41,540 nucleotides of DNA from the IMG/VR virus record IMGVR_UViG_3300036770_002274, positions 1 through 41,540 of that record; one strand, given 5' to 3'. Source of the stretch: a virus. The translations under genes were made by a program, and so were the position numbers. The notes beneath the pieces are model-generated. The model was not told where the DNA came from. It saw only the letters and a list, made by a program, of their open reading frames with translations, and ran no database searches. Below, one piece after another: positions 7,277 to 14,448 of this stretch; within the stretch, counting starts at the first letter, position 1; each line of letters starts with the position of its first letter.

Positions 7277-8050
7277 CTACTTCAACTCAATACCAGCAAC
7301 TTTCAGTCTGGCAAAAATGTCATCACCAAACTTCCAACCTTCGGGCATACTTGTCTGCATGTCCAATTCATTATCAAGTTTATCAGCCTCTTCATTGGTA
7401 ATCAATACGATAGCCAAATTGTTTTTGATCATTTGGGCAATCTCAGTGACCGGACGCTTTTCCATAGTCATCGTCACTGCCTGATTATAAATCAATATGC
7501 AGGGTACAATATGTTCACGATAGGTATTTTCTTTAGTACGATTGACACTTTCGCCAATGGTGATAAGATGGTCAACGCTGTCAGATTCTAACAACGACCG
7601 TGCATTCTCTAAACCAAACCCATCTTCATTGTCAATAAAATATTTGAAACGCTTGGCGATCTTTTCAAAGATGTTACGTTCGGATACCTCACGGGCTATG
7701 GGCTTGATAGCCTGACCACGAACCTTGCGTACAATCGTTTCAATACTTTCAATGATACCTACAAGTATCCAAAAGTTTTCAAGTATGTCACCATCAAAAT
7801 TGATAGTGATACACTTGTCATTATCCTTTCTTACCTTTTCAGTAAAGCCCTGCTCCAACATACGTCGGCGCATTTCGGCAATATCCTCTGATCGCGCAAG
7901 CCAACCAAAGGTATAATGCTTCTTTTTGATTTCGCACTTGACACCGTTGTTGGTATAGAGTACGCAATTATTTTGCTCCTCGTATACACGCTCGGTATAC
8001 CCACGTTCCTCACATGAGGATTTGAACAGGCTGAATGGTACAGCCGCCAT
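7277..8050 (-). CDS. Conserved phage protein of unknown function
   Basis: 257 residues. The N-terminal part has repeated beta/alpha segments with Cys residues; the C-terminal part (EHIVPCILIYNQAV ... NNLAIVLITNEEADKLDNEL) matches a pattern I associate with conserved T4-like phage proteins without known function. Start at the ATG at 8050 (TGATG overlap with the upstream stop), with GGAG seven bases upstream. Confidence 0.6.
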   Translation of the reverse strand: MAAVPFSLFKSSCEERGYTERVYEEQNNCVLYTNNGVKCEIKKKHYTFGWLARSEDIAEMRRRMLEQGFTEKVRKDNDKCITINFDGDILENFWILVGIIESIETIVRKVRGQAIKPIAREVSERNIFEKIAKRFKYFIDNEDGFGLENARSLLESDSVDHLITIGESVNRTKENTYREHIVPCILIYNQAVTMTMEKRPVTEIAQMIKNNLAIVLITNEEADKLDNELDMQTSMPEGWKFGDDIFARLKVAGIELK

Positions 8051-8268
8051 CACTCAACTCCATATCGTTTGAGTAAATCCTTTTCTTCTCGGTCGATATC
8101 GCCGATAGCCTCCTTCAGTGTGCGACCAGTTGTACCCACATACTGCACACCGTCTCGCCAATACGCATAATTACTAACGCCCTCACGCAAACCCTTGTAA
8201 TACGCTTTTGTCTGCGCTAACTGCAGGTATTGGTCTTGCTCGGGGGTGAAAACTATATTGGTCATCAT
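8050..8268 (-). CDS. Small hypothetical protein
   Basis: 72 residues (MMTNIVFTPEQDQYLQLAQT), mostly helical, with a charged C-terminus. Start overlaps the stop of the 51-residue gene upstream (ATGA). No family recognised. Confidence 0.6.
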   Translation of the reverse strand: MMTNIVFTPEQDQYLQLAQTKAYYKGLREGVSNYAYWRDGVQYVGTTGRTLKEAIGDIDREEKDLLKRYGVE

Positions 8269-8420
8269 TCAACTCCTTGCACTTCTTCGCCTTGTTCAGA
8301 CGAAACCCAATAATGGGAAGATTGAGCAGCAAACTCTTGTGCAGCCTCTAGTGAAGCAAACACCCCTGCCACTGAAGGACCAAGTCCACGATCTTCCTCT
8401 AATACAACATAAACTCGCAT
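8265..8420 (-). CDS. Small hypothetical protein (51 aa)
   Basis: ATG at 8420 with a GGAG ribosome site; product MRVYVVLEEDRGLGPSVAGV then FASLEAAQEFAAQ, Glu-rich end. The strand-helix pattern (VYVVLE ... VFASLEAAQEFA) resembles many small phage proteins of unknown role. Its stop overlaps the next start as ATGA, supporting it as a real gene despite its length. Confidence 0.6.
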   Translation of the reverse strand: MRVYVVLEEDRGLGPSVAGVFASLEAAQEFAAQSSHYWVSSEQGEEVQGVE

Positions 8421-8423
8421 ACC

Positions 8424-8711
8424 TTACTCCTTATCCTGCATACAATAGGTCGAGATAATCCACTTCGCACGATTGATAGCCTGACGGGCATCCTCAGCCC
8501 GCATACTGTCAACCTCACCATACTCAGTAGAAATCATTTCCTGCGCATCGCTAAGGATGCTCATAGCCATCATACCAGCACCACTGAAACGGAAAGTCAA
8601 ACTTTGCTCGACCGCTTCACGCATCTGCTGTTCGGTGCAACCATAGCAACGAACCTGACGCTTTTCCTGTTCGGTAAGATCAAACCCAAGATTCATTGTC
8701 GTAGCAGTCAT
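8424..8711 (-). CDS. Hypothetical early protein
   Basis: 95 residues, helical (EQQMREAVEQSLTFRFSGAG), with several Met and Cys residues. It is the first gene behind the promoter cassette at 8743-8771 and has a strong GGAGATTACGAA leader before ATG. No family recognised. Confidence 0.6.
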   Translation of the reverse strand: MTATTMNLGFDLTEQEKRQVRCYGCTEQQMREAVEQSLTFRFSGAGMMAMSILSDAQEMISTEYGEVDSMRAEDARQAINRAKWIISTYCMQDKE

Positions 8712-8742
8712 TTCGTAATCTCCGTCAATTCAGTATGTTTAT

Positions 8743-8771
8743 ATAATACGCCCAAACTGACCCGAAGTCAA
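8743..8771 (-). promoter_or_regulatory. Sigma70 promoter, cassette copy 2
   Basis: -35 TTGACT (8766-8771), -10 TATTAT (8743-8748), 17-base spacer ending GGGCG. Downstream ACATACTGAA and ACGGAGAT match the cassette at 6276-6304 almost base for base, although the genes behind them are unrelated. Confidence 0.8.
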
Positions 8772-8797
8772 GCCTTATTTTCCTGCAGGAAAAGGCT
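8771..8797. terminator. Hairpin between repeat element and promoter
   Basis: Inverted repeat AGCC-TTA-TTTTCC TGCA GGAAAA-GGCT with a 3-base bulge, lying between the stop of the gene at 8823-8990 and the -35 of the promoter. It lacks a clear U-run on the minus-strand transcript, so it may be a weak terminator or a regulatory stem. Confidence 0.45.
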
Positions 8798-8798
8798 T

Positions 8799-8816
8799 TA
8801 TAAATCAATAACTTAC
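8799..8816 (-). repeat. Promoter-upstream repeat element, copy 3
   Basis: Minus strand GTAAGTTATTGATTTATA, identical in core to the copies at 6319 and 21158. Here the hairpin at 8771-8797 separates it from the -35. Confidence 0.6.
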
Positions 8817-8822
8817 GTTTCC

Positions 8823-8990
8823 TTAGGATCCGCGACCCGTTTTTCTAGTCACAGCAGGGCCACCAAAACCCTTGGTATTGACCTTACCCTGTTGGCCATT
8901 GCTGGGGTTGAAATTACCCTTATGGCCCTGTTGCTGTGCCTTCTTTCTCGCAAGTATATCTGCTATGGGATTTTTCTTTTCTTCACTCAT
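8823..8990 (-). CDS. Small basic Gly/Gln/Lys-rich protein (55 aa)
   Basis: ATG at 8990: MSEEKKNPIADILARKKAQQ, then a Gly/Asn/Gln-rich, Lys/Arg-rich tail ending KTGRGS. Probably disordered and nucleic-acid binding; the role is inferred from composition only. Overlaps the end of the methyltransferase gene by four bases. Confidence 0.55.
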   Translation of the reverse strand: MSEEKKNPIADILARKKAQQQGHKGNFNPSNGQQGKVNTKGFGGPAVTRKTGRGS

Positions 8991-9790
8991 ACTGTAATTG
9001 GACTGTCAGTTTCAGTGCGTAACAGTCTATTATTATTTATGGCAAATTTTCTACTATAAAAACTTGTGCACCAGGCACTGTGATTATTCCATCCTGGTCC
9101 CCAAAAATCTAGTCTTCCATAACCGCGATCATATAGATACTGTTGTATAGGATTATATTGCCATCGGTCACTGTTATCAAGTATAATGATACCGTCATCC
9201 TTTAATCTATTACTTTCAACAGTCATTACAGCACATAAATGTCTAGCCATACCATCTATGACTACCATATCATAAAATTTTTCAGGTGCTTGATATATCA
9301 GACTACAGTAACCACCAAACTCATCATTTACAAGTCCATGTTTTAAATCATGGTCATAATATTCTGTACGTATCTGAATAGCATTGTCGATAAAATTATC
9401 ATAGACACTTTGTGCCTCAGGATGCACACCACTATTTTCTTTGCATACATGAATATCAAGTGATGAATTTTCTTGTAATAATTTTTCCGCCCATTCTGGA
9501 TTATGTTCAATAGTAACTAGTTGTTGAACTTTATTTTTAAAGTATAATGAACTATAACCAGATCCGTATTCTAAAACTTTATAGTTTTGACTAACAATAT
9601 CTTTAAGAAAGGCGATAGCAGGGAAGGTATACCACGGCGTTATACCTTCTTCGTCACTTGGATACTCACTAAACCATCCACTAGGTTGTAGGTATAGATA
9701 TGCATGTGTCAATAAATGAGAATATAATTCATTGGGCATATTAAGTTTATGAGAACCTTCATGCTCAATGAGTGTAATTGGTTTTTTCAT
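8987..9790 (-). CDS. SAM-dependent methyltransferase (class I)
   Basis: 267 residues with a Rossmann methyltransferase core: motif I VLEYGSGYSSLYF (about 90-105), an acidic motif II in VTIEHNPEWAEKLL, then DMVVIDGMARHLCAVM and the strand DDGIIILDNSDRW. This arrangement resembles Methyltransf_24/FkbM-like small-molecule or sugar methyltransferases more than DNA methylases, since no DPPY or PCQ motif is seen. With two glycosyltransferases and an epimerase elsewhere in the window, it may methylate a sugar; that is inference. Confidence 0.7.
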   Translation of the reverse strand: MKKPITLIEHEGSHKLNMPNELYSHLLTHAYLYLQPSGWFSEYPSDEEGITPWYTFPAIAFLKDIVSQNYKVLEYGSGYSSLYFKNKVQQLVTIEHNPEWAEKLLQENSSLDIHVCKENSGVHPEAQSVYDNFIDNAIQIRTEYYDHDLKHGLVNDEFGGYCSLIYQAPEKFYDMVVIDGMARHLCAVMTVESNRLKDDGIIILDNSDRWQYNPIQQYLYDRGYGRLDFWGPGWNNHSAWCTSFYSRKFAINNNRLLRTETDSPITV

Positions 9791-10173
9791 TTTTTAATTG
9801 ATTGTAAGTATTCATCAAAACTGCCGTATAAATTAATTAACATGGCAATTTTACTATCATAGATACGTATATATGCTGACTTATAAAAGCGATTTCTAAA
9901 ACCTATCCAAAAAGGAGTTTTAATTTTTTTACCTATGTTTATAACATGGTAATTAAATCTATCAGTGTCAGTGTTTAAATGAAATTCAAAAAATTCTAAA
10001 TCTAACATATCAAAGGCTTTTTTACCTTCTTCTGTTAAGCGCATATTTTTAGTGCTGCGACCTGTAAACCAAAATTTCTTGTAAAGTTCGTTAAGTTTAA
10101 TATTAGGATCTAATTGGTCTTTTAATTGTTGATATATTATTTCTGTTATTTTTATTTTATCTAGATCATTCAT
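9787..10173 (-). CDS. Hypothetical basic protein
   Basis: 128 residues, Lys- and aromatic-rich (FWIGFRNRFYKSAYIRIY). It contains RLTEEGKKAFDML, similar in style to a winged-helix recognition region (LTEEGK), so DNA binding is possible. Overlaps its neighbours by four and eight bases. No firm family. Confidence 0.55.
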   Translation of the reverse strand: MNDLDKIKITEIIYQQLKDQLDPNIKLNELYKKFWFTGRSTKNMRLTEEGKKAFDMLDLEFFEFHLNTDTDRFNYHVINIGKKIKTPFWIGFRNRFYKSAYIRIYDSKIAMLINLYGSFDEYLQSIKK

Positions 10174-10459
10174 CCGGATAGACCTGTCGTCCCTGATTCA
10201 TGAATACAACACTAAACTTATCAGTTTTAAATAATGCATTTAATTTACGACAGAGATTTCTAGCATGTCCCGGATTACTAAAACTAGTTTTTTTATATTT
10301 TGGAGCAACCTCGTTGGCTAGATAATGTTGACTTTTTAAGTTAATAGGTTGACCATCATAAAATACGGCCCAAATACCGCTTGCTTCTACTATTTGATCA
10401 CACTTGTATGTTGCTTTATCAACATGCTCTAGTATTACTTTTGGTTGTGTTCTACTCAT
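10166..10459 (-). CDS. Conserved phage protein of unknown function
   Basis: 97 residues with the string AVFYDGQPINLKSQ and YKKTSFSNPGHARNLCRKLN, a pattern I associate with a short conserved protein in marine T4-like phages. Basic; function unknown. It forms a cluster with the genes at 10456-10659 and 10661-11116. Confidence 0.6.
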   Translation of the reverse strand: MSRTQPKVILEHVDKATYKCDQIVEASGIWAVFYDGQPINLKSQHYLANEVAPKYKKTSFSNPGHARNLCRKLNALFKTDKFSVVFMNQGRQVYPDE

Positions 10460-10659
10460 TTAAAACCGCCGCCTTTAATTTCTACCTTGATTACTTCCTC
10501 TTTCTTACTATTATTTTCATTTAAAGCATAATAGTCAGTTAACAATTTAGCAATCTCGTCACGCAATCCACGCGCTTCATTTAAGGGTATAACTACATCT
10601 TTCGTCTTTGTTGACTCTAAATGAGTTATTTTGTCCAAAAACTTCTTGATATGGACCAT
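10456..10659 (-). CDS. Small conserved helical protein
   Basis: 67 residues: a helix with acidic and basic faces (IPLNEARGLRDEIAKLLTDY), ending in IKVEIKGGGFK. It sits next to the 97- and 151-residue conserved genes as in related T4-like phages (from memory). No Shine-Dalgarno sequence; a late-promoter-like ATAAATA ends six bases before the ATG. Confidence 0.6.
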   Translation of the reverse strand: MVHIKKFLDKITHLESTKTKDVVIPLNEARGLRDEIAKLLTDYYALNENNSKKEEVIKVEIKGGGFK

Positions 10660-10660
10660 G

Positions 10661-11116
10661 TTAAGTATTTATGTATGTATTGGCCTCAATTTCGGTTTTA
10701 AAGGGACCAATATAGTCATAGCGTTGGATAAAGATGTATTTAGGACAAAAAATTGTCTGTTTTTGACCGTTTTGATTAATTACAAACCATCCGGCAACAT
10801 GATAGCACTTGCTTTTTTTAGTTTTTGTAAAAATATGCAATTTACGTTTAACATCAAAAATATTATTGTAAGTCTTACTTGTAGTAGGATATTCCGGATA
10901 GGGCATTTCAACCTTAGTCTTATTAGACTTCATAGGTTGAAAACTAATTTTAGTTTTCTTTTGTATATCCTTAGTGTTGTTGAATTGTAATGTACTACCA
11001 TTTAGTACAACTTCATATCCAGCACTGTTTGCCTGAACATTACCAACTTTCTTTTCGCCGTCTGTGACGACCCAGTACTGATCTTTTATAATAGGTTTAG
11101 CAACTAAAACGTTCAT
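10661..11116 (-). CDS. Conserved phage protein of unknown function
   Basis: 151 residues from the ATG at 11116, chosen because of a perfect AAGGAG site seven bases upstream. It begins MNVLVAKPIIKDQYWVVTDG with KKVGNVQANSAGYEVVLNG, a beta-rich domain, and ends in a second conserved block (IFIQRYDYIGPFKTEIEA). I recognise this as a conserved protein of large marine T4-like phages, without known function. Confidence 0.65.
   Translation of the reverse strand: MNVLVAKPIIKDQYWVVTDGEKKVGNVQANSAGYEVVLNGSTLQFNNTKDIQKKTKISFQPMKSNKTKVEMPYPEYPTTSKTYNNIFDVKRKLHIFTKTKKSKCYHVAGWFVINQNGQKQTIFCPKYIFIQRYDYIGPFKTEIEANTYINT
10666..10672 (-). promoter_or_regulatory. Late-promoter-like ATAAATA near start codon
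   Basis: ATAAATA on the minus strand, six bases before the ATG at 10659 (between: CTTAAC). The gene has no ribosome binding site. Compare 2378-2384 and 39770-39776. Confidence 0.35.
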
Positions 11117-11118
11117 AA

Positions 11119-11346
11119 TTACTCCTTGAGTTTTTCCCAAACATATTCACTTTCACGAACATAAGCAACGGGTGTGATCCAGCCATTGCTTACATAATGT
11201 TGTAATTCTAATCTAATGCTCGGTGGACATTCATCCGTTACAAGAATGGCAGCGCGTGGATATTCTATCAACCCACTAAGAAACTTGAAGCCCTTGTCGC
11301 CCTGTTTTATTTCTAAAACTTTTTCATTATTCGCTGACAAGTTCAA
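11119..11346 (-). CDS. Small hypothetical protein, TTG start
   Basis: 75 residues (MNLSANNEKVLEIKQGDKGF). The start codon is TTG at 11346, supported by a very strong AAGGGAGAG site just upstream, inside the end of the exonuclease gene. Contains SGLIEYPRAAILVTDECPPS, a Rossmann-like strand-loop. No family assigned. Confidence 0.6.
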   Translation of the reverse strand: MNLSANNEKVLEIKQGDKGFKFLSGLIEYPRAAILVTDECPPSIRLELQHYVSNGWITPVAYVRESEYVWEKLKE

Positions 11347-12340
11347 GCAACTCTCCCTTATAATGATTGTTCAACCACTTAGCATAACTCTCAGCCTGCT
11401 CACTAACTTTGTTGAGTTCGTACTTGCCACAAAACTTCATAAAGTGTACACCAACTTGCGGCGTAGTTTTGATACGCACGCCAGTAGTGATAGCAACATC
11501 AACAAGATCCTTGATCTCGTCAGGCTGTGCTGTCAAGTCAATCAACAGTTTGTTACGCTCGTACAAATCCTTGACACGAAATTCGTTGCCATCAGGATCA
11601 GCCCAACGCTGTAACATCATGTTGTTCCAGTTGAAGCCCTGCTTTGTACGATCAGCATACGCCTCAATCAAGCCAACCTTGTTCTTGCTACCTTTAGTGC
11701 GAACACCGGGGTATGCACTAAACACGTTATCACCTGCATCACCACGCATAATCTTTTCAAAAAGATGGAACTGCGGATCGCCGAGCGTCTTATGCTCGCC
11801 AGTTTTCTTATCCTTGACAGGCTTACCTTTGTCATCAAAATAACCTTCAAGGGTAATCAACTGATTGGCAACGCCATTATATTGTTTGACGTTCGTAGCA
11901 ATCAATTGCACATAATCGGTATCACTGCTAATGATATAATGTTCATCGTTAGGATGAAGATGAATGAACCTTGCGATAAGGTCATCAGCCTCAGCACGTT
12001 CATGGCGCAATACGCTTACATTTGTTTTTTCACGCAAGAAGGTCGTAAACATATCGTATGTTTCCCAGAACATCTTGTTCTCTTCTGCTTCACTTTCAGT
12101 CAATGCTTGTTCAACAACTTTACGATGTGCCTTGTATTGTGGATACACATCCTTACGCCAGCTACGACCCTCAAGACAGAATACAACGTGATCGATGCCA
12201 TACTTGCGTACAACTTGATTGACACTGGACAATGTGAGATGTAGTGCCATGCCGATCTTCTCCCACGTATCGCTGTTACGACTTGCGATATGTCGGGCAC
12301 GAAAGAACGTATTTGCTGTATCAATGAGAGCGTATTTCAC
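11327..12340 (-). CDS. 5'-3' exonuclease / flap endonuclease (T4 RNase H family)
   Basis: 337 residues. Removes RNA primers and 5' flaps during lagging-strand synthesis. The FEN/PIN metal-binding acidic residues appear in order: ALIDTANTFFRARH at the N-terminus, VFCLEGRSWRKDVYPQYKAHR, HERAEADDLIARF, YIISSDTDYVQLI and the helix-hairpin-like IMRGDAGDNVFSAYPGV. The GTG at 12340 is preferred as start, with AGG seven bases upstream; an earlier GTG at 12346 is possible. Expressed from its own sigma70 promoter at 12372-12400. Confidence 0.92.
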   Translation of the reverse strand: MKYALIDTANTFFRARHIASRNSDTWEKIGMALHLTLSSVNQVVRKYGIDHVVFCLEGRSWRKDVYPQYKAHRKVVEQALTESEAEENKMFWETYDMFTTFLREKTNVSVLRHERAEADDLIARFIHLHPNDEHYIISSDTDYVQLIATNVKQYNGVANQLITLEGYFDDKGKPVKDKKTGEHKTLGDPQFHLFEKIMRGDAGDNVFSAYPGVRTKGSKNKVGLIEAYADRTKQGFNWNNMMLQRWADPDGNEFRVKDLYERNKLLIDLTAQPDEIKDLVDVAITTGVRIKTTPQVGVHFMKFCGKYELNKVSEQAESYAKWLNNHYKGELLELVSE

Positions 12341-12371
12341 AAGCACACCTATTTACTAGAATAATATACGT

Positions 12372-12400
12372 ATATTATACTAGTTTATAGCGCGTGTCAA
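12372..12400 (-). promoter_or_regulatory. Sigma70 promoter for the exonuclease operon
   Basis: -35 TTGACA (12395-12400) is a consensus hexamer. The -10 is TAATAT at 17-base spacing (12372-12377), or TATAAT at 15 (12374-12379). The -35 overlaps the stop region of the upstream gene. Confidence 0.7.
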
Positions 12401-12831
12401 CTAACTTCGGTACGACCGTTACCCAAATCACGTTGACGTACAACACGAATGTCATCACGGCGTTTTTCTGGGTCAGCCATTTCTTGCTCGTAAACTTCTA
12501 GTGCGATGTTACGGCATACAGTTTGAAACCAACGATCTACAATCTCGTTGTCTGTATCATCAGGCTTGATTTTATAACCTTGCTTGACAAGGTTGATAAG
12601 GAACTTATCATTCCAATCTAATTCAAAGGCACCATTGTTGATATTGTTTGGGTCAATCTCAACCTTGAGAATAGCAACATATGGTTCGCCATTTTGTGTA
12701 GCCAATTCTTTAGGTGATAATTCCTTTTCTTTCTTTGCTTGCTTTTTAGGTTTAGGAGGAGCATCGCTCGGTGGCTCAGGTCGTGACCCTTCACTTTTCA
12801 CTCCTAAAAGTTTTTTTAATTTTTCAAACAT
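12397..12831 (-). CDS. Conserved phage protein with Lys/Pro-rich linker
   Basis: 144 residues: a short helix (MFEKLKKLLGVK), a Pro/Lys/Glu-rich linker at about 13-45 (PSDAPPKPKKQAKKEKELSP), then a compact domain with GAFELDWNDKFLINLVKQGY. The domain pattern recurs, as I recall, in many marine T4-like phages. Function unknown. Confidence 0.6.
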   Translation of the reverse strand: MFEKLKKLLGVKSEGSRPEPPSDAPPKPKKQAKKEKELSPKELATQNGEPYVAILKVEIDPNNINNGAFELDWNDKFLINLVKQGYKIKPDDTDNEIVDRWFQTVCRNIALEVYEQEMADPEKRRDDIRVVRQRDLGNGRTEVS

Positions 12832-13403
12832 GGATTATATTTCTCAATTGATTCTCTTACCGCTTTTGACAGTAAGGATTTAAAATCTGTAGTATACTTA
12901 GCATTAGGAAGTACACGCCCAGATATTTCTACTGCCTTTTCTTTGGGTATGTTTAATCTAAAACCGTCCCCTGTCTTTATTAGATGATCCATTACTGTTT
13001 GTTTATCCGCAATAACAGCCCCGTCGCTGCGCAACACCAACGTTAAGTCACAGATAAATTTTGGATCTAATGTTTTTTTTGTATTTGTGCCATTACTATT
13101 TGTAAATTGTATATTGCTTATATCTAGTAAACTACCTTGCTTATCATACATTTTAAAACTAAATTGTGTTTTTAGTTCAATGTCGAGACCATGCTTTTCC
13201 CAAGTAAAATCTCTATGGTCTTCTCTCAAGCATTTCAGTGTTGGATCCTGTGATGCAATTAATTCTTCGCAAACAAAACCTTTAAGGAATCGTAATTGTC
13301 TATCGTTTAGTTCTTCCAAACTATTGCCATAATTAATGACAAATTGCCAGTTGAATTTTTTAAGATCATTAACTATTTGATCATTTATTTTTTGCGTATT
13401 CAT
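12816..13403 (-). CDS. Hypothetical protein, possible PD-(D/E)xK nuclease
   Basis: 195 residues. Residues about 60-90 read LREDHRDFTWEKHGLDIELK, containing D-I-E-L-K, the D-x-E-x-K signature of restriction-like nuclease cores, followed by TQFSFKMYDKQG. No other catalytic motif can be fixed by eye, so nuclease activity is a weak inference. It overlaps uvdE by 23 bases and is probably co-transcribed with it, which would fit a DNA repair or DNA degradation role. Confidence 0.5.
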   Translation of the reverse strand: MNTQKINDQIVNDLKKFNWQFVINYGNSLEELNDRQLRFLKGFVCEELIASQDPTLKCLREDHRDFTWEKHGLDIELKTQFSFKMYDKQGSLLDISNIQFTNSNGTNTKKTLDPKFICDLTLVLRSDGAVIADKQTVMDHLIKTGDGFRLNIPKEKAVEISGRVLPNAKYTTDFKSLLSKAVRESIEKYNPCLKN

Positions 13404-14406
13404 AAAGTTTTACACTTGCAAGATTTTTAGCCTTGCTCTCGCACATAATATCAGCCCACTGCCAGTGAGTCACTGCCCAATCATTCATAGCATCGTTGTA
13501 GAAGTAGTCACTATGTGCGCGTAGTTTCTGCTTATTGTATCCACTCTCCATCAATCGTTGTAGGTCGTGTCGTTCGGTTGTATTGCGGTCAATGACACCA
13601 TCTTCGCGTGATGTGCTAAAATGAATAACAGGACGAACACCACGCCAACTGTCAATAACACGCTTGATACGATCATCATTGTATTGGATGTATTCACCTG
13701 TCTTGATCCAATGATGATGAATGTCTAGTACTAGACCCAGATGTCCAGCCAGTTCGAGGGTGGATTCGAGTCCCCAGCTGATTTCTTCGTTTTCAATGGT
13801 AATGCTATTTCTTGCCTCGGGCGAGAGCCTACTGAGTGCGCTGATGATACCGGCGGGACCTTGTCTACCGGATATGTGTACATTGATCTTGATATCCTGG
13901 AATTTTCTACAAAACCCCATCCAGCGGGCCATATCCACATGATATTCAAACTCCTCTATACTCTTATTTACTACCTCAGGACGGTCGCTTGCCAATACGA
14001 CAAACTGGTCTGGGTGAAATGATAGACGAACATCATTGGCACGGGCAGTCTCACCAATGGGTGCAAACCATCGTGCTAGGCTATCTTGTACATCCTGACT
14101 ATGCCAGAAGGGCTTGAACTCGTCCATAGTATAGAACGATAGCATGTCACTAGTAATACGCAACATACGCAATTGTGGGTCAAGAGTTGCTACCTTTTTG
14201 ACAAGATTATGGGTATTGACAATATTGCGTTTAGCAACCTCAATCAGTTTGTCCTCTACAATCTGACGAGATTTTTGACGCTTTGCCCATGCGTGGGTAG
14301 TGCCACCAGTATTGAACCCGTCAGCACTAGCGATCTCGCCCTTTTTATTGATTTCTGCCCATTTACAAGCGAAACCAATGCGTTTGATATTACTGTTGAA
14401 TGACAT
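13381..14406 (-). CDS. uvdE: UV-damage endonuclease (UvdE family)
   Basis: 341 residues. Nicks DNA 5' to UV photoproducts, starting alternative excision repair. The TIM-barrel metal-site motifs are all present: IGFACKWAE near the N-terminus, RLSFHPDQFVVL, INVHISGRQG, ITIENEE, LVLDIHHHW and PVIHFSTSRE. Length matches bacterial UvdE (about 300-350). T4 uses the unrelated DenV for this purpose, so this is a functional replacement. Own sigma70 promoter at 14416-14444, divergent to the plus-strand gene. Confidence 0.92.
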   Translation of the reverse strand: MSFNSNIKRIGFACKWAEINKKGEIASADGFNTGGTTHAWAKRQKSRQIVEDKLIEVAKRNIVNTHNLVKKVATLDPQLRMLRITSDMLSFYTMDEFKPFWHSQDVQDSLARWFAPIGETARANDVRLSFHPDQFVVLASDRPEVVNKSIEEFEYHVDMARWMGFCRKFQDIKINVHISGRQGPAGIISALSRLSPEARNSITIENEEISWGLESTLELAGHLGLVLDIHHHWIKTGEYIQYNDDRIKRVIDSWRGVRPVIHFSTSREDGVIDRNTTERHDLQRLMESGYNKQKLRAHSDYFYNDAMNDWAVTHWQWADIMCESKAKNLASVKLYEYAKNK

Positions 14407-14411
14407 ATACG

Positions 14412-14444
14412 CTAAATACTACTATAACTGATTGGGAATGTCAA
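14412..14444. promoter_or_regulatory. Overlapping divergent early (minus) and late-like (plus) promoters
   Basis: Minus strand: -35 TTGACA (14439-14444), 17-base spacer, -10 TAGTAT (14416-14421), driving uvdE. Plus strand: CTAAATA (14412-14418), a T4-late-like -10, about 30 bases before the ATG of the polyprotein gene at 14449. The two -10 elements share bases 14416-14418, so use of one should block the other. Confidence 0.55.
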
Positions 14445-14448
14445 CATC

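Noticed and set aside
8987-9790. DNA methyltransferase
   Set aside because: The SAM-binding core is present but no DPPY/NPPY or PCQ catalytic motif is seen.
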